Below, one piece after another: positions 33,251 through 44,821 of a stretch of 64,000 nucleotides of DNA (within the stretch, counting starts at the first letter, position 1; each line of letters starts with the position of its first letter). Position numbers and translations under genes: made by a program. The notes below the pieces were generated by a model. That model had not been told where the DNA came from. It made no database searches and saw nothing but the letters and a program-made list of their open reading frames with translations. The DNA lies in assembly GCA_021495925.1 (NCBI GenBank), contig JAKEKT010000019.1, forward strand, positions 248,001-312,000, written 5' to 3'. The DNA is from Diplodia intermedia (lineage: Eukaryota > Ascomycota > Dothideomycetes > Botryosphaeriales > Botryosphaeriaceae).

Positions 33251-36200
33251 GGGTATTCCTACCGCTATTACGGCTAGACGCATCCTGATTTGGGCTTTGA
33301 TTTGATACTGTTGGCGCGGATTGGGATACATTGTTGAGCTTGGATCCATGGCGTTGTGTTTGACGATTGGACGATCCTCTGGAGACATACCCCTGTACAC
33401 TACTATTCATCGTTCCTTTTACTTGCAGGTTGCCAAGGTATCTGATGATATTTTCACTCCCGACTGTCTGCGTTCTCTTATCATGGCTTCGCACACAGAT
33501 TGGGTACCTATTGATGATTTACACACGTGCATACCTATTTTGATCCTTATGACAACCACGACTCGCCCGCTGCATCGAGTGGTGCCGTCAAAAGTGGCTT
33601 TTGTGCCCAAGACCTGGACCGTCATACACACCTCGATGGTATGCATTCCCAGCGCACTATCTCAGCAAGTATGTCCGCATTTATCCTTTGAACCCTCATC
33701 CAGCACACTGGCCCACAGAGGCACTTTCCGTTTCAGCATCTCAATCCCGCGTCCATCAACACGACCCTTCTGCCCACTACTGCAGTCGACTCTCAGGAGC
33801 GAACGGCCACGCGGGAAGCTTGGATCACAGCACGCGCAGACCAGGCACCAAGACAACCCGTCTCGCGGCGGCGGCTCCTGTTATCACACTATGTACTCTG
33901 ACCCACCACCACATCAGGCACACTGATCATCATACGCCCACCAATCAGCCGAGCCAGAAACCCAGTTCCACTGCGGCGTCAAGCGACAGCGGGCGAGCGC
34001 GGCTGCTACCGATCGCCGCAGCAGCTCTTGATCGCGATGGTCGACTCGTTGAATGCGCCACTGCTGCACTGGGGGGCGGAATAAGCCTGCGACACGACCC
34101 GTAGTAATGTGTCCACTCTGTCTCTCTTCCTTTTTTTTTTTTTTCTTTGGTTTTCTGCTACGACCACGGACGGAGGATGACGACAGGATAAGAAGCAAAA
34201 CGTTGGCAATCATGTATCGGAACGGTCAAGTCAAGTCGAATACTCTCACACTTGCTGCACTGATGGGTTCTTGGGAGCGAAACACCAAGGCGAAGCGCGC
34301 ACTACCTCTTGCAAGGTGGCGCACTCTCTCAAGTCGAACACTTACAGTCCGATTGGATAGTCGGGGTCTGATGGCAGAAAGAAACGCGACCGTGATTTTA
34401 TCCGTACAGCCATTGGCGGTGCGTCGCCCGGGTATTGGGACCATTCCAATGTCTGCATGAACTGGTTCTGGTTGTCAGGAAGAGGGTCCAAGTCAAACAC
34501 CGGTAAACGCTGGCTGTCTTTTCGCTCGGTAGTCTGCAAGATCGTGCAGAATCACTGCGGGCCACGGATCGATCGTACTTTCGGGTGAATGGCTTTCACC
34601 TTCTCGTAGGTGTCTGGTACGAGTATGGTGAAAGTGTAAATGGAGATCACAGCCTGTATTAGCGCTGAAACCGAGACAGGCTGTGATGAAGGAAAGAGCA
34701 GGATTCAGGGGGTAAGTGGTTACTAGCCTTTGTGCTGCTTTGTGGGGTACCTCTATGCTTGTTGCTCATGGGGCATATGCCTGCTCTTTGTTAAGCTGAT
34801 ATCATAGATTCTTGCTGTGAGTTCAGCGATCGACCAAATCCTGATGCAACTGAGAAAAGAACAAGTTTCCCAACGGCTTCCAAATGGCAATGTGCCATTT
34901 GTTTCTTGATTCAGAAGGGGAAACCGAGGAAAGACGGATATGTATGCTTTTTCTAGTGGGCGGTTCCCCTCTCATCTACAACAGGCGGCTCGCATGAGCG
35001 ATATACGTTTTTTAAGGCAGGGTAGTTTCTGCAGCCTTTCGTACTATGTGATAGGGCAAATGCAAGGCGTGTTCCTGGCTTCGGCGATTGTCCAAGATCC
35101 CGATGTTCTGGAAAACGAATCCATGCGAACTGTTGGCTGCAGGTAGGAAGTGCGGATGGCCAAGGGAGAGAGGAATAATGAAACAACGCTAGGAGTCTCA
35201 GTCATCCACTGACGCGCGTACTAAGGCCATCGTAAGATGATATTAGAAGAATTTTATTGTCTGATTTCCTTAGACAAGGGACCGCGTCGGCAAAGCTGAT
35301 GGGCTGAGAGAACGAGCCCATGCTGCCGAGGCGGAGAGGATTGATGGAACCCAATGCAAACGGCGTTCGCCGCCGGCGTGGCGCGCATTCCCATTTCAGG
35401 CAGGCCAGCACGTGTGGAAAACTCTGCCCTCTGGGCCCGGTGACCAGGGCGCAAATATGCAACAATTGGCTGGGTAAAGGGACGGGAACGAGCAGATCCG
35501 GGAGTGCAACCATGCCCATCGTTGCCATTGGAAGAAGCCGGGTGCCATGCCGCGGCCGGACCGACGCACAGCGCGCGAGATGCTCAGCTCGCCGGCCGCC
35601 ACCGCCGATATTGTATGCGGTATGGCGAGCATCAGCTGAGGGGGAGCGCGGGCGGCGTTCTCAGTGAGCGTGTGGAGTAGCGTGCTGGGATGACGCACGG
35701 GGGAGCGAGCGAACCTTGGTTTGCCGCAGTTGGGCAAAGAGAAAATCTAAGACGCGGCGGAGCTGGATGCGATTGGGCGGCAGCTGGCGGGCGGTGAGTT
35801 GATGCCTGCGCCGGCCGCTTGACTCGACCGGTGCAACGCGAATTAGGTAACGGGATTGGCGCAGAGTGGGATAGGTTTAATTGTCCACTGCGGCAGAGCT
35901 GCCCCGAAAGTGCGCTCCGGCGCGGTCAAGCCACGCTTAAGCGGGTGTGGAGAGCGATGATCGGGAAACTTGCCGTCGCCGCCCTCGTGCTTGGCGGCCA
36001 TTTGGCTCGGCGTCGGCGGCGTCGTTGTCGTCGTCGCCGCCGGCCGCTGTGTGGGTTTGGTGTTGAGGACTGCAACTGCGTCCAGCGATGGCTCGGCGAT
36101 GGACAGGGCGTACCAGCCGCGCGGGCGGGTGCAGCTGCCGGGTTCTGCCAAGATGAGCAGGAGCATCCAGGTGTCGATGAAGCAGGCAAGGCCCTCGATC

Positions 36201-37030
36201 CCCAGCGCGGCGCACCCCGTGAAAATCACGTGCAGGCCGCAAGCGACAACGAACCGGGATGTTTTGGCTGGCGCGGCAGGATGACGAACCCTGTGCGGAG
36301 TGGGTTCCAGGGACCTCGGACTGCAGGCACCGCATCGAGCAAGCAAGAACGACACCAGACGCGGCATCGCGCCTCCCCGCTGCGCATGTCGGCTGCGTGC
36401 TCGACGCGGGCCGGGAGGGCTGTCCAGCAACACCAGCAAGGCGGGCGAGCACCGTTGTGCTGCGGCTGAACGGCGAGCGGCGACGATGTCAGCCAAGACC
36501 AGCCCTGCCGCACCCCAGCGGCTCCACTGCACTGCGCCCGCGACCTACAACCGCGCTAACTCGCTATCCTATCCCACGTCGCGCTCGTCCAAAGTCACGC
36601 AGCAGAGTTAGGCCCACCCCGCCGCCGGGTCCACGGCACGCACGACAGCATCCTGGCGAGCTACTCTCTTCCTGTCTGTCCATTCCTTTTAAGCCCGCAG
36701 TCCCAGCCTGTCCGGCTGAGCTGTCATCCTCTCGCCCAGCCCAGGCATTCAGCTACCGCCAGCCAAGACATCCTTCCCCAGCGCTTCCAACGCGTGCCCC
36801 GAGTGAGTGAAGGTGAAGCTGTGATGCTCTCGACCATAACGACCGGCCGCATCTACCAACCCTGCCCCCTCGACAGCCGCGCCTGAACACCACTTGCGCA
36901 CGCGACCTCGATCCAGCCTGCCCGAAGCGACTGTGACTCGTGCCCACAGCGACAACTTGCAGCCTTGCAGCCCACGCGCCACATCAGTCCATAAGCAGCA
37001 AACCCGACCAGCCTACGCGACACCGGCAAG
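33251..37030. other. 3.8 kb intergenic region before the MFS gene
   Basis: The left part (33.3-35.2 kb) is of balanced composition with a 12-base perfect inverted repeat at 34646-34687 and a T run near 34130. The right part (35.5-37.0 kb) is GC-rich and includes the MFS promoter. A minus-strand open frame at 35843-36532 has a hydrophobic stretch and C/G-rich third positions and could be an unrecognised exon. Nothing else is supported. Confidence 0.45.
34646..34687. repeat. 12-bp perfect inverted repeat
   Basis: The arms ATCACAGCCTGT (34646-34657) and ACAGGCTGTGAT (34676-34687) are perfect complements separated by 18 bases. No gene is adjacent, so it may be a hairpin or a dyad binding site. 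Confidence 0.7.
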
Positions 37031-39007
37031 ATGCCGTACTTCATGAACCCGTTCCACAAACACGACGTCTCCGAGTTCGAGGGCGTGCTGATCCCGCTCG
37101 CCGGAGCACCCCATCGCAACGCCTCGGTCGTCTCCAAGGCGGCGGCGCACGACGATGCGGGCAAAGAGAAGGACGAGTCCACCGGCAGCAGCGAGTGGTC
37201 CGGCGGCTTGACGCTCGACTCGCTCCGTGCTGAGGTTGATGCTGACTTGGCAGCTGGCGGCGTGAACACCGCATATGACCGTACGTCCTGAACGGCCCGT
37301 CGTCGCTCCCAGGCGGCCGGTCGTCGGTTTGATGCCGTTTCCTTGTGCTCCTTTCGCCCCCACGTGAGAATTGCAGATCTGACCGCGATTGCGTAGGCAA
37401 GTCCAAGGTCATCAACAAGGCCATCCAGGATATTGGCATGGGCAAGTACCAATGGGAGCTCTTTGCTCTCTGCGGCTTCGGCTGGACTGCCGATAACCTC
37501 TGGCTCCAGGTTCGTGGCTGCTGCTGATGCGCTCTGCTCTCCCGTGTGCTGACGGTCCACAGGGCGTCGCTCTTGCCCTCCCGCAACTCCAGGTCGAGTT
37601 TGGTATCGATGAGAACACGGCCCGCTACACCACCCTGGCGCTCTTCACTGGCTTGTGCATCGGTGCCAGCTTCTGGGGAATCATGTCCGACGTCATCGGT
37701 CGTCGGCTTGCTTTCAATTGCACGCTGTTTCTCGCTGGTGCCTTTGGTCTGGCTGCCGGCGGTGGGCAGACTTGGATTTCCACTTGCGCGCTCTTCTCCT
37801 GTGTCGGCCTAGGCGTTGGTGGCAACTTGCCTGTCGACGGAGCGCTGTTCCTTGAATTCCTGCCGTTCGCGAGCGGAAATCTGCTTACCCTGCTGAGCAT
37901 CTGGTGGCCCATTGGGCAGTTGATCTCGTCTCTGAGTAAGTGCCAGATTGGGCGCATCTCTGGATTCGGCATGCTGACAACAATCAGTTGCTTGGGGATT
38001 CATTTCCAACTACTCCTGCGCTTCGGAAGGTCCCTGCGCCAAGGAAGATAACTGGGGGTGGCGCTACCTTGTACTTACCCTGGGTGCCATCACCTTCGCC
38101 ATGTTCATCGCCCGCTTCTTCTTCTTTCATCTTTTCGAGTCTCCCAAGTTCCTGCTTTCGCGCGGCAGACAGGCCGAGGCTGTTGCCGTTGTGCATGGTA
38201 TCGCGCATCACAACAAGGCCAAGACCTGGTTGACCGAGGAGATCCTCAATGAGATCGGTGGCGACCCCGAAATCGTGGCAGAGGGCCAGAAGCTCGGCAC
38301 GGTCGACATCATCAAGCGCAACCTGAGCAAGTTCAGCGCGGCACGCATCCGCCCGCTCTTCAACGGTACGAAGCTAGGTATCACGACGGTGCTCCTCTGG
38401 TTCATTTGGGCTTCCATTGGAATGGGATACCCGCTTTTCAATGCCTTCCTGCCGCAGTACCTGGGCAACAGTGGCAGTTCGTCGACATACACGGTCTACC
38501 GAAACTACGCAATCACGTCGGTGGTCGGCGTGCCGGGCAGCTTGTTCGCGTGCTACACGGTAGACATCAAGTACATCGGACGCAAGGGCACCATGGCCAT
38601 CAGCACCATGCTCAGCGGCATTTTCCTGTACCTGTTCACCATCAGCAGCGACTCCGACTACCAGCTCACTTTCTCATCGCTCGAGGCCTTCTTCCAGAAC
38701 ATCATGTAAGACCGCCCTTTTCTTTTCTCTCCTGTTTCATTCATTTGGGCTGACACCATTCTCCTGCAGGTACGGCGTCCTATACGCCTACACGCCCGAG
38801 GTCTTTCCCGCGCCCAACCGTGGCACTGGCACCGGCATCAGCTCATTCCTCAACCGTGTCTTGGGTCTGTGCGCGCCCCTCGTCGCCATCAACGCCGGGG
38901 CGGCCGACCCTTCGGGCCCGGTGTACGCGTCTGGGGCTCTGTTCCTTGCGGCCTTTGTGGCGATGTGTCTGCTGCCCATCGAGACAAGAGGGAAGCAGAT
39001 GCTGTAA
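37031..39007 (+). CDS. major facilitator superfamily transporter (SV2/SVOP-like)
   Basis: Five exons, 37031-37280, 37397-37509, 37563-37935, 37988-38705 and 38770-39007, give 563 residues. A cytosolic N-terminus of about 100 residues leads into KSKVINKAIQDIGMGKYQWE and FALCGFGWTADNLWLQ, the opening of the SVOP-like MFS branch. Further MFS marks are GIMSDVIGRR (motif A between helices 2 and 3), SCVGLGVGGNLPVDGALFLE, WGWRYLVLT and FESPKFLLSRGR in the central loop, and YAYTPEVFPAPNRGTGTG near helix 11. About twelve hydrophobic helices can be counted, so it is a complete plasma-membrane carrier. In this branch substrates range from organic anions and sugars to drugs, and none can be assigned here. 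There is no co-located enzyme that would hint at a substrate. Confidence 0.9.
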
Positions 39008-40653
39008 AGGAGACTCGTGTTGTGACTGTTTCGCACGAGAAAAGCATTGCATTTGATACCCAAAGGGGGAAGTGATTTGTCAGTGGTGTAGAGTCGGAGG
39101 AAGAGGTATGACAAAAAGGGTGCGATGGTTTATGATTCGCGTTACGCAAGAGTTCTATTTTCATTGTTAGAACACAAAAGCAAATGATCTTCGTCGTACG
39201 TTGGATGCTTTCCGTTGCAAAATCGCCGTTGCCATGTGTTCGAGAATGCGTTGTTCGTCAAGAGCCTGGAGCTTTGCTGAGGCATTGCCGCAACTTGAAG
39301 TGTGGCAAAGGTAAGAGAGAGTGTCGGGCGAGACCGAGTGGCTGTGCTGTGAATGGGCGCCACGGGCTGGTTCCGGTGCCAGAGACGCCACAGGTGCTTA
39401 CCGGGATATACCAAACAAGGGCTAAAGCAATTCGTTTGTCCGCAAAAGGCTGGATAAAATGTTCCCATCCTTGAAATGCATGGATCATAGTATCATGGAA
39501 GAGCCGCACTGCTCGGTCCAACCCATCCGAAGGCAGAGGTGAAAATAAAGATGGTCGGCGAGTCGTGCGAAGCTGGGCAGCAGGTCAATTCAAGCTTCTC
39601 GGGCGGCTGAACGCCTCGTTTTTATTTTACCCCACAAAACGATCCCGGCACGGGGAGGCGGGGAGACGGACGGAACGCCTCATCGGTGGCTTGTCTAGGT
39701 AGTCTAGCACGGTCCTTAGGGGGAGAGGGCTTGTACAAGCTCGAGATCCTACCGCATTGGACGAATGGGGAGGCAGGCCGGCCGAGTCTTGGTATTCGCC
39801 CAGTAGAGAGGTGACGCCGCAGTGTAGCTGTTTCTTTGGAGCCGGCGAGGGCGTTTGCTGATCTTCCCTACCCCGGGCGAGCAGAGATGGAGGCGTTGGA
39901 TGATGACTCGATGGCGTTGTGAGAGAAATGGTTGCCGATGATAGGTCGTGATAAGGAAGGTGTGGGCTGGCCAATCACATGCCGGCCCCGCCCTCGCCGG
40001 CCGCTAACGGGCAGGCGTATCGTGCTCTCCTCTTGATAACTCTGCCTGTGACAGCGGATTTTTGCCAATCTTCTGGTCCCGAATGAGGGCAGCTTTGACG
40101 AGTCCAACGAGCCCTTTCGCAAGCAATTGAAGCGTGCGCTTTGGCGAGCCAGTCTCGAGCTTATCAGGCCTTGTCATGATCGAAGGGAGGAGGCTTCCCT
40201 TTCAGCGACGCTTCTCACTGTGTTTGCTTCCTTTCTCCATTGACTCCGCAAGATGCACTCCCCACGGCTCATGCGCGGCTTACCACGTGGGTTTCAGCCG
40301 TCGCGTGCGAAGCGGTGACTAAGGACGGGTCTTATCGCGTGGTGCCGCAGTCGGCAAGCCGCGCCCCAGGCTCCCACGGTCCCTTATCTCTGTCAATCTC
40401 CTCCGCAGCATGGTCCCCGGCCCCGAGGAGATCTGCTCACTGTCCGCCCGCCCGCCCTGACGTTGCTCCATCTTGTCCCACCAACCGCCGCCGCCGGCGA
40501 TCAGCGGAGAGCTGACCATTGTACAACGGCTTTATTATCAGCGGAAACTTCCAAGCAAAAAAAAATGCCATTTATACCCCGCCCTTCGCCCAGCTCTCGT
40601 CAGCTTTCTTGGGCGCCGCCGTTCAACACCCAAGGAAGCTGTTCAAAATCACC
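39008..40653. other. long promoter region of the urea permease
   Basis: About 1.65 kb between the MFS stop and the DUR3 start. No gene is supported. The proximal 700 bases hold a cluster of GATA-factor sites, annotated separately. Confidence 0.55.
39939..40540. promoter_or_regulatory. cluster of HGATAR sites upstream of DUR3
   Basis: Seven matches to the GATA-factor consensus lie within 720 bases of the start codon: TGATAG 39939, TGATAAG 39949, TGATAA 40034, CTTATC 40160, CTTATC 40331, CTTATC 40383 and TTATCA 40535. AreA/NIT2-type activators bind such sites to turn on nitrogen-scavenging permeases when preferred nitrogen is short. Single sites are common by chance; the clustering before a urea permease is what makes it notable. 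Confidence 0.5.
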
Positions 40654-43284
40654 ATGGCGATTACCACCGGTGCACCGCCGCTCAGCCAGGCTGTCGGCTA
40701 TGGTGTCATCATTGGCTTGGGTTTCGCTTTCGCGTAAGTTCACAGAATGACGCTGTTGTCCATCAGCTTGTGTATACTGACAAAGCTGCCAGTTTCGGCA
40801 TGATCTTGACCACCTTTGTCCTTAAGAGGTATGTTCAGTAATCTACAACACCAGTTCCATTCTCGTCGCTCTTTCCCGATCGTCTTTGCGCGAATCATAG
40901 ATCTGCCACGATTTTCCGATGCCATTCACTATCGCAATCATTCCCGTGCTCGCCAATCACTTTTGTCGTCTCAGTGACAAGCGTCCCCGTCTTGATCTTC
41001 ATGGCTTCATCTCTACACTTGCTTGGAACTTCGTTTTAACGGTATTCAAACAGATACAACTATGAGCTGCAGACCAGTGAGATGTTCAGTACCGCCGGAA
41101 GAACGGTAAAATCCGGTCTCGTTGCCTCCGCCGTCGTCTCATCCTGGACTTGGGCCGCAACCTTGCTGCAATCATCTGGTGTAGCCTACAACTAGTAAGA
41201 TGAATTCTTTCTGCGCTTGATTTTCCCACTACTCACCCTCTTGTAGTGGTATCTCTGGGCCGTTTTGGTACGCTTCTGGGGCAACTGTGCAGATCATCCT
41301 CTTCGCTACCCTTGCCATTGAACTGAAGCGGAGGGCGCCTAATGCCCACACTTTCCTCGAGGTTATTCGTGCACGCTACGGTGCCGTCACCCACATTGTC
41401 TTCATGGTTTTCGCCCTGATGACGAACATCCTCGTTACCGCCATGCTTCTCACCGGCGGCTCCGCTGTGGTTACCTCCCTTACTGGCGTGCACACCGTGG
41501 CCGCTTGCTTCCTGCTCCCGATCGGTGTTGTGCTGTACACCATGTTTGGAGGCATCAAGGCCACGTTTTTGACGGACTATGCCCATACCGTGGTCATCTT
41601 GATCATCATTTTCGTCTTCGCTTTCACGACTTATGCCACCCACGACATCGCTGGAAGCCCTGGTCGCGTTTACGACCTTCTTGTCGAGGCGTCCGCCCGT
41701 CACCCCGTTGATGGCAACGCCGAAGGCAGCTATTTGACGATGCGCTCCAAGGAAGGCGCCATCTTCTTCGTCATCAATATTGTAGGCAATTTCGGGACGG
41801 TGTACTTGGACAATGGATACTGGTAAGTACGGGAATCAGCGAAAAGGAAAACAAGCAGTATTGACGGTCAGTGAAGGAACAAGGCAATTTCCGCTTCTCC
41901 CGTCCATGCTCTGCCTGGATATATCATGGGCGGCCTCAGCTGGTTTGCGATCCCCTGGCTCGCCGCGACCACCATGGGCATGGCCGCCCTCGCGTTGGAG
42001 AGCAATCCCGTCTTTCCAACCTACCCCAACCGGATGAATCCCGCAGACGTTTCCGCTGGACTTGTGCTTCCGGAGGCCTCGGTTGCATTGCTGGGAAGCG
42101 GTGGTGCAGCGGCGACGCTCCTGCTGATATTCATGGCCGTCACATCCGCCATGTCCGCAGAGCTGATTGCCGTGTCGTCCATCTTCACGTACGACGTCTA
42201 TCAGACGTACATCAACCCCAAGGCCACCGGCAAGCAACTCATCAGTATGTCTCATTGCATGGTCGTGGGTTTTGCCGTTGTCATGGCCGCTTTCAGCACG
42301 GGATTGTATTACGCAGGGTAGATTTCCCCACCGTCTCTTTCAAAAGGACTGTGTTGCTAACCCCTGGGTCACAGCATTTCCATGGGCTATCTGTACCTCC
42401 TGATGGGCGTCATCATCTCCTCCGCCGTCCTCCCCGCCACCCTCACCCTCCTGTGGAGCAAGCAGAACTGGGCCGCCGCAACCTTCTCTCCTCCGCTCGG
42501 CCTGGCTTGCTCCCTCATCGCCTGGCTCGTGACCGCGAAGCACGAGTCCGGAACCCTTTCGGTAGAAACGACTGGAGCGAAGTAAGCCAAAGCCCACAAG
42601 GACTATTCCCTCCCCAAGGAAAAGAAAAAGAAAAAAAAAACACCACTAACACGTCGTTCCTCACGCAGCTATCCCATGCTCGCCGGCAACGTCGTCGCCC
42701 TCCTCTCGCCCCTCGTCTTCATCCCCATCCTCACCTTCGCGTTCAAGCCGCAAAACTACGACTGGCTCTCGATGCGCGCCATCCGGCGCGCCGACGACCA
42801 CGACCTCGCCGCCACCGCCCACATCGACCTCGAGCTCGTTCCGGGAAGTCGACGCGAAGAGACCGAGGCCGAGGCCGCCGAGCAGGCCAAGCTCACCCGC
42901 GCCTCGCGCGTCGCCCGCGCGCTGTGCGCGTTCCTGGCCATCTCGTTCCTGGTCCTGTGGCCCATGCCCATGTACGGCAGCGGCTACGTCTTCAGCAAGA
43001 GGTTCTTCACCGGCTGGGTCGTCGTCGGCATCTTGTGGCTGTTCTGCAGCTCCTTCTGCGTCGGCCTGTACCCGCTGTGGGAGGGCAGGGGCACCATGAA
43101 GAGGACGGCGGTCGCCGTCTGGAGGGATGTCACCGGTAGGAAGGGCGCCGTGTCGAAGGCGGCGGCCGTCCAGCACGGGGAGGAGGCCGTCGTGGTCGAG
43201 GGCAAGGATGGGGGGAAGGTGAAGGCGGAGAGTGGGAGTGGGGATGTTACGCCGACGAGTGGGGAGAAGGGGGAGAAGCAGTGA
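40654..43284 (+). CDS. DUR3: urea active transporter (sodium:solute symporter family)
   Basis: Seven exons, 40654-40733, 40793-40828, 41054-41194, 41247-41822, 41877-42317, 42375-42581 and 42669-43284, give 698 residues. Every internal junction is in phase 2. The protein imports urea, probably with protons, across the plasma membrane. Diagnostic stretches are SQAVGYGVIIGLGFAF, EMFSTAGRTVKSGLVAS, VVSSWTWAATLLQSSGVAYN, YGISGPFWYASGATVQI, NIVGNFGTVYLDNGYWNKAI and ASPVHALPGYIMGGLSWF, all typical of Dur3. Around fourteen or fifteen membrane helices are visible. The C-terminal 70 residues are a hydrophilic tail rich in Gly, Lys and Glu. The second exon is only 36 nt and the following intron, at 225 nt, is long for this genome, but the joined sequence keeps the family pattern without a gap. 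GATA sites upstream suggest nitrogen-repression control. Confidence 0.93.
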
Positions 43285-44821
43285 TGGAAGGGAGTAAAGA
43301 GGGTTGGGAGAATGGCGATGGGCAACGGGAGACTGGGTAGGATGGTCGGGGGGCTTGGGACTTGGGCGTGGAGGGTAAAAGGAGGGGAGGTTGCTTTTTT
43401 TCTCGTTGAAGATACCACTATGGCTTTACATTCATGACTCTGACTTACGTTGGTGAGTGCTTCTGTCTGGGTTGGTACGTGTGGGCTGCTTTTTCTTGTG
43501 GTGCCGTTGTTGATGTGGTGATGTAGGGACAGCGGCTTCGACCCACGCTTCCAATGAGGAAAATCGCAGATGCGGATTCGTTTAGACTAGTATTTCAAGA
43601 GGTTTGGAGGGAAGAAAGACTTTGAAAGCCCACAAGGCTGATTCATGTACACCTGCGCAACAGCGTTCCGCACATATCCAGACACGGTTGCCTTGAAGTG
43701 TTCAGATAGTGATCGTCATCAAAACTAACGACTGTGAGCACGCCAGGGCAATGTCGAGTGCGACAGCACCGGCGGTCGTGTGCAATCGTTGGAACAACGC
43801 GGGAATCCGAGACCCGGCCCCGGCCTTATTTTTTTTTTGTACATGTAAATGTAAAAAAAAAAAATTACTGGCGGGGAACGGCTGCGGCCAGGGTGATGCT
43901 GACGCAGGTAGTCAGCACGGACGGGCAGTCTGTGGGATCTTCCAAGGTGAAGCAGTTGCCTCATATCTTGGTTGCAGGGGTGCAGCTGTTGCCTTATTTT
44001 CCATTGGTCGGCTCACGGAGACCGTGGCGCCGCCCATCTCAATATCATAGGCTTAGCAAAAACGCCCTGTATGCCGGTCTACTGCAGTCCGCCTCTGTCC
44101 GCTGCTGTCCGTTCCGGTCCGGGCCTGTATCCTGGCGTCGCTGGGCCGAAAGTCTGTGCCACGCCTGCGGGGACAGTATATAGACTTACCGATCTCTCAA
44201 CATTGATTCCAGTCTAGCTCTTGCAGACTTCAGGCCGTACACTTTAGCTTGGTTCCTACTACCTTTCCGCTGCGAGCCTGCTACTCCGACTTCACCCAGC
44301 CAGTGAAAGCTGAACCAATCAGAATGCCATCCGCGGAAGTCGTCATCGGGACCCTGAACTTGGTCGTACAGGTCCTGGGTCTTTCATACGAATCCATGGC
44401 CGATACCAGGCGACTTCATAGTATGCTTATCCTATCTTCCCACATATCTACCAAGCTCAATGCTAAGGTCGCTTTGCTCGTGTCTGATAGATCATGGTTG
44501 GAATTTTCGCCGAAGGAACTTCCATTTCCACAAGTGCCGTGGCCAGCGCGGGGTACGTTGCAGTTTGATGTTTTGTCCTGCTCTTTATGATCACAATGGC
44601 TTGGTGCTAAAAGGTCTTTTTCCGACAGGGCTTCTGGTTCGAATCTGGGAGTATGCGGAGGAAAGTTTTCTGCAAGGCTGGTAGAAATGCAGCCAACCCG
44701 CGTTTGGGGCGCAGCCAAGGAAAGGGTAATAGATACAGCATTATCACCCGTCCCAGCAAGAAACATTTGTATGCTTCCGAATTGATTAAGTCGAGTTCTG
44801 CCTCCAACCGATTCCCACCTT
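43285..44821. other. convergent region with a T/A hairpin and a possible small gene
   Basis: About 1.5 kb between DUR3 (+) and the SDR gene (-). It holds a T10...A13 palindrome at 43829-43865, a TATATA near 44175 and, from ATG 44324, an open frame with plausible introns but no recognised family. No other feature is supported. Confidence 0.5.
43829..43865. repeat. T-run/A-run inverted repeat
   Basis: A ten-T run, then G-TACAT, a GTAA loop, ATGTA and a thirteen-A run form an almost perfect AT-only hairpin with one bulged G. Confidence 0.7.

Noticed and set aside
35819..36469. 216-codon plus-strand open frame
   Set aside because: It lies antisense to the better minus-strand candidate and has poor third-position bias.
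44636..44645. GGTTCGAATC, like a tRNA T-loop
   Set aside because: Flanking bases do not form the five-pair T stem or the other tRNA arms.
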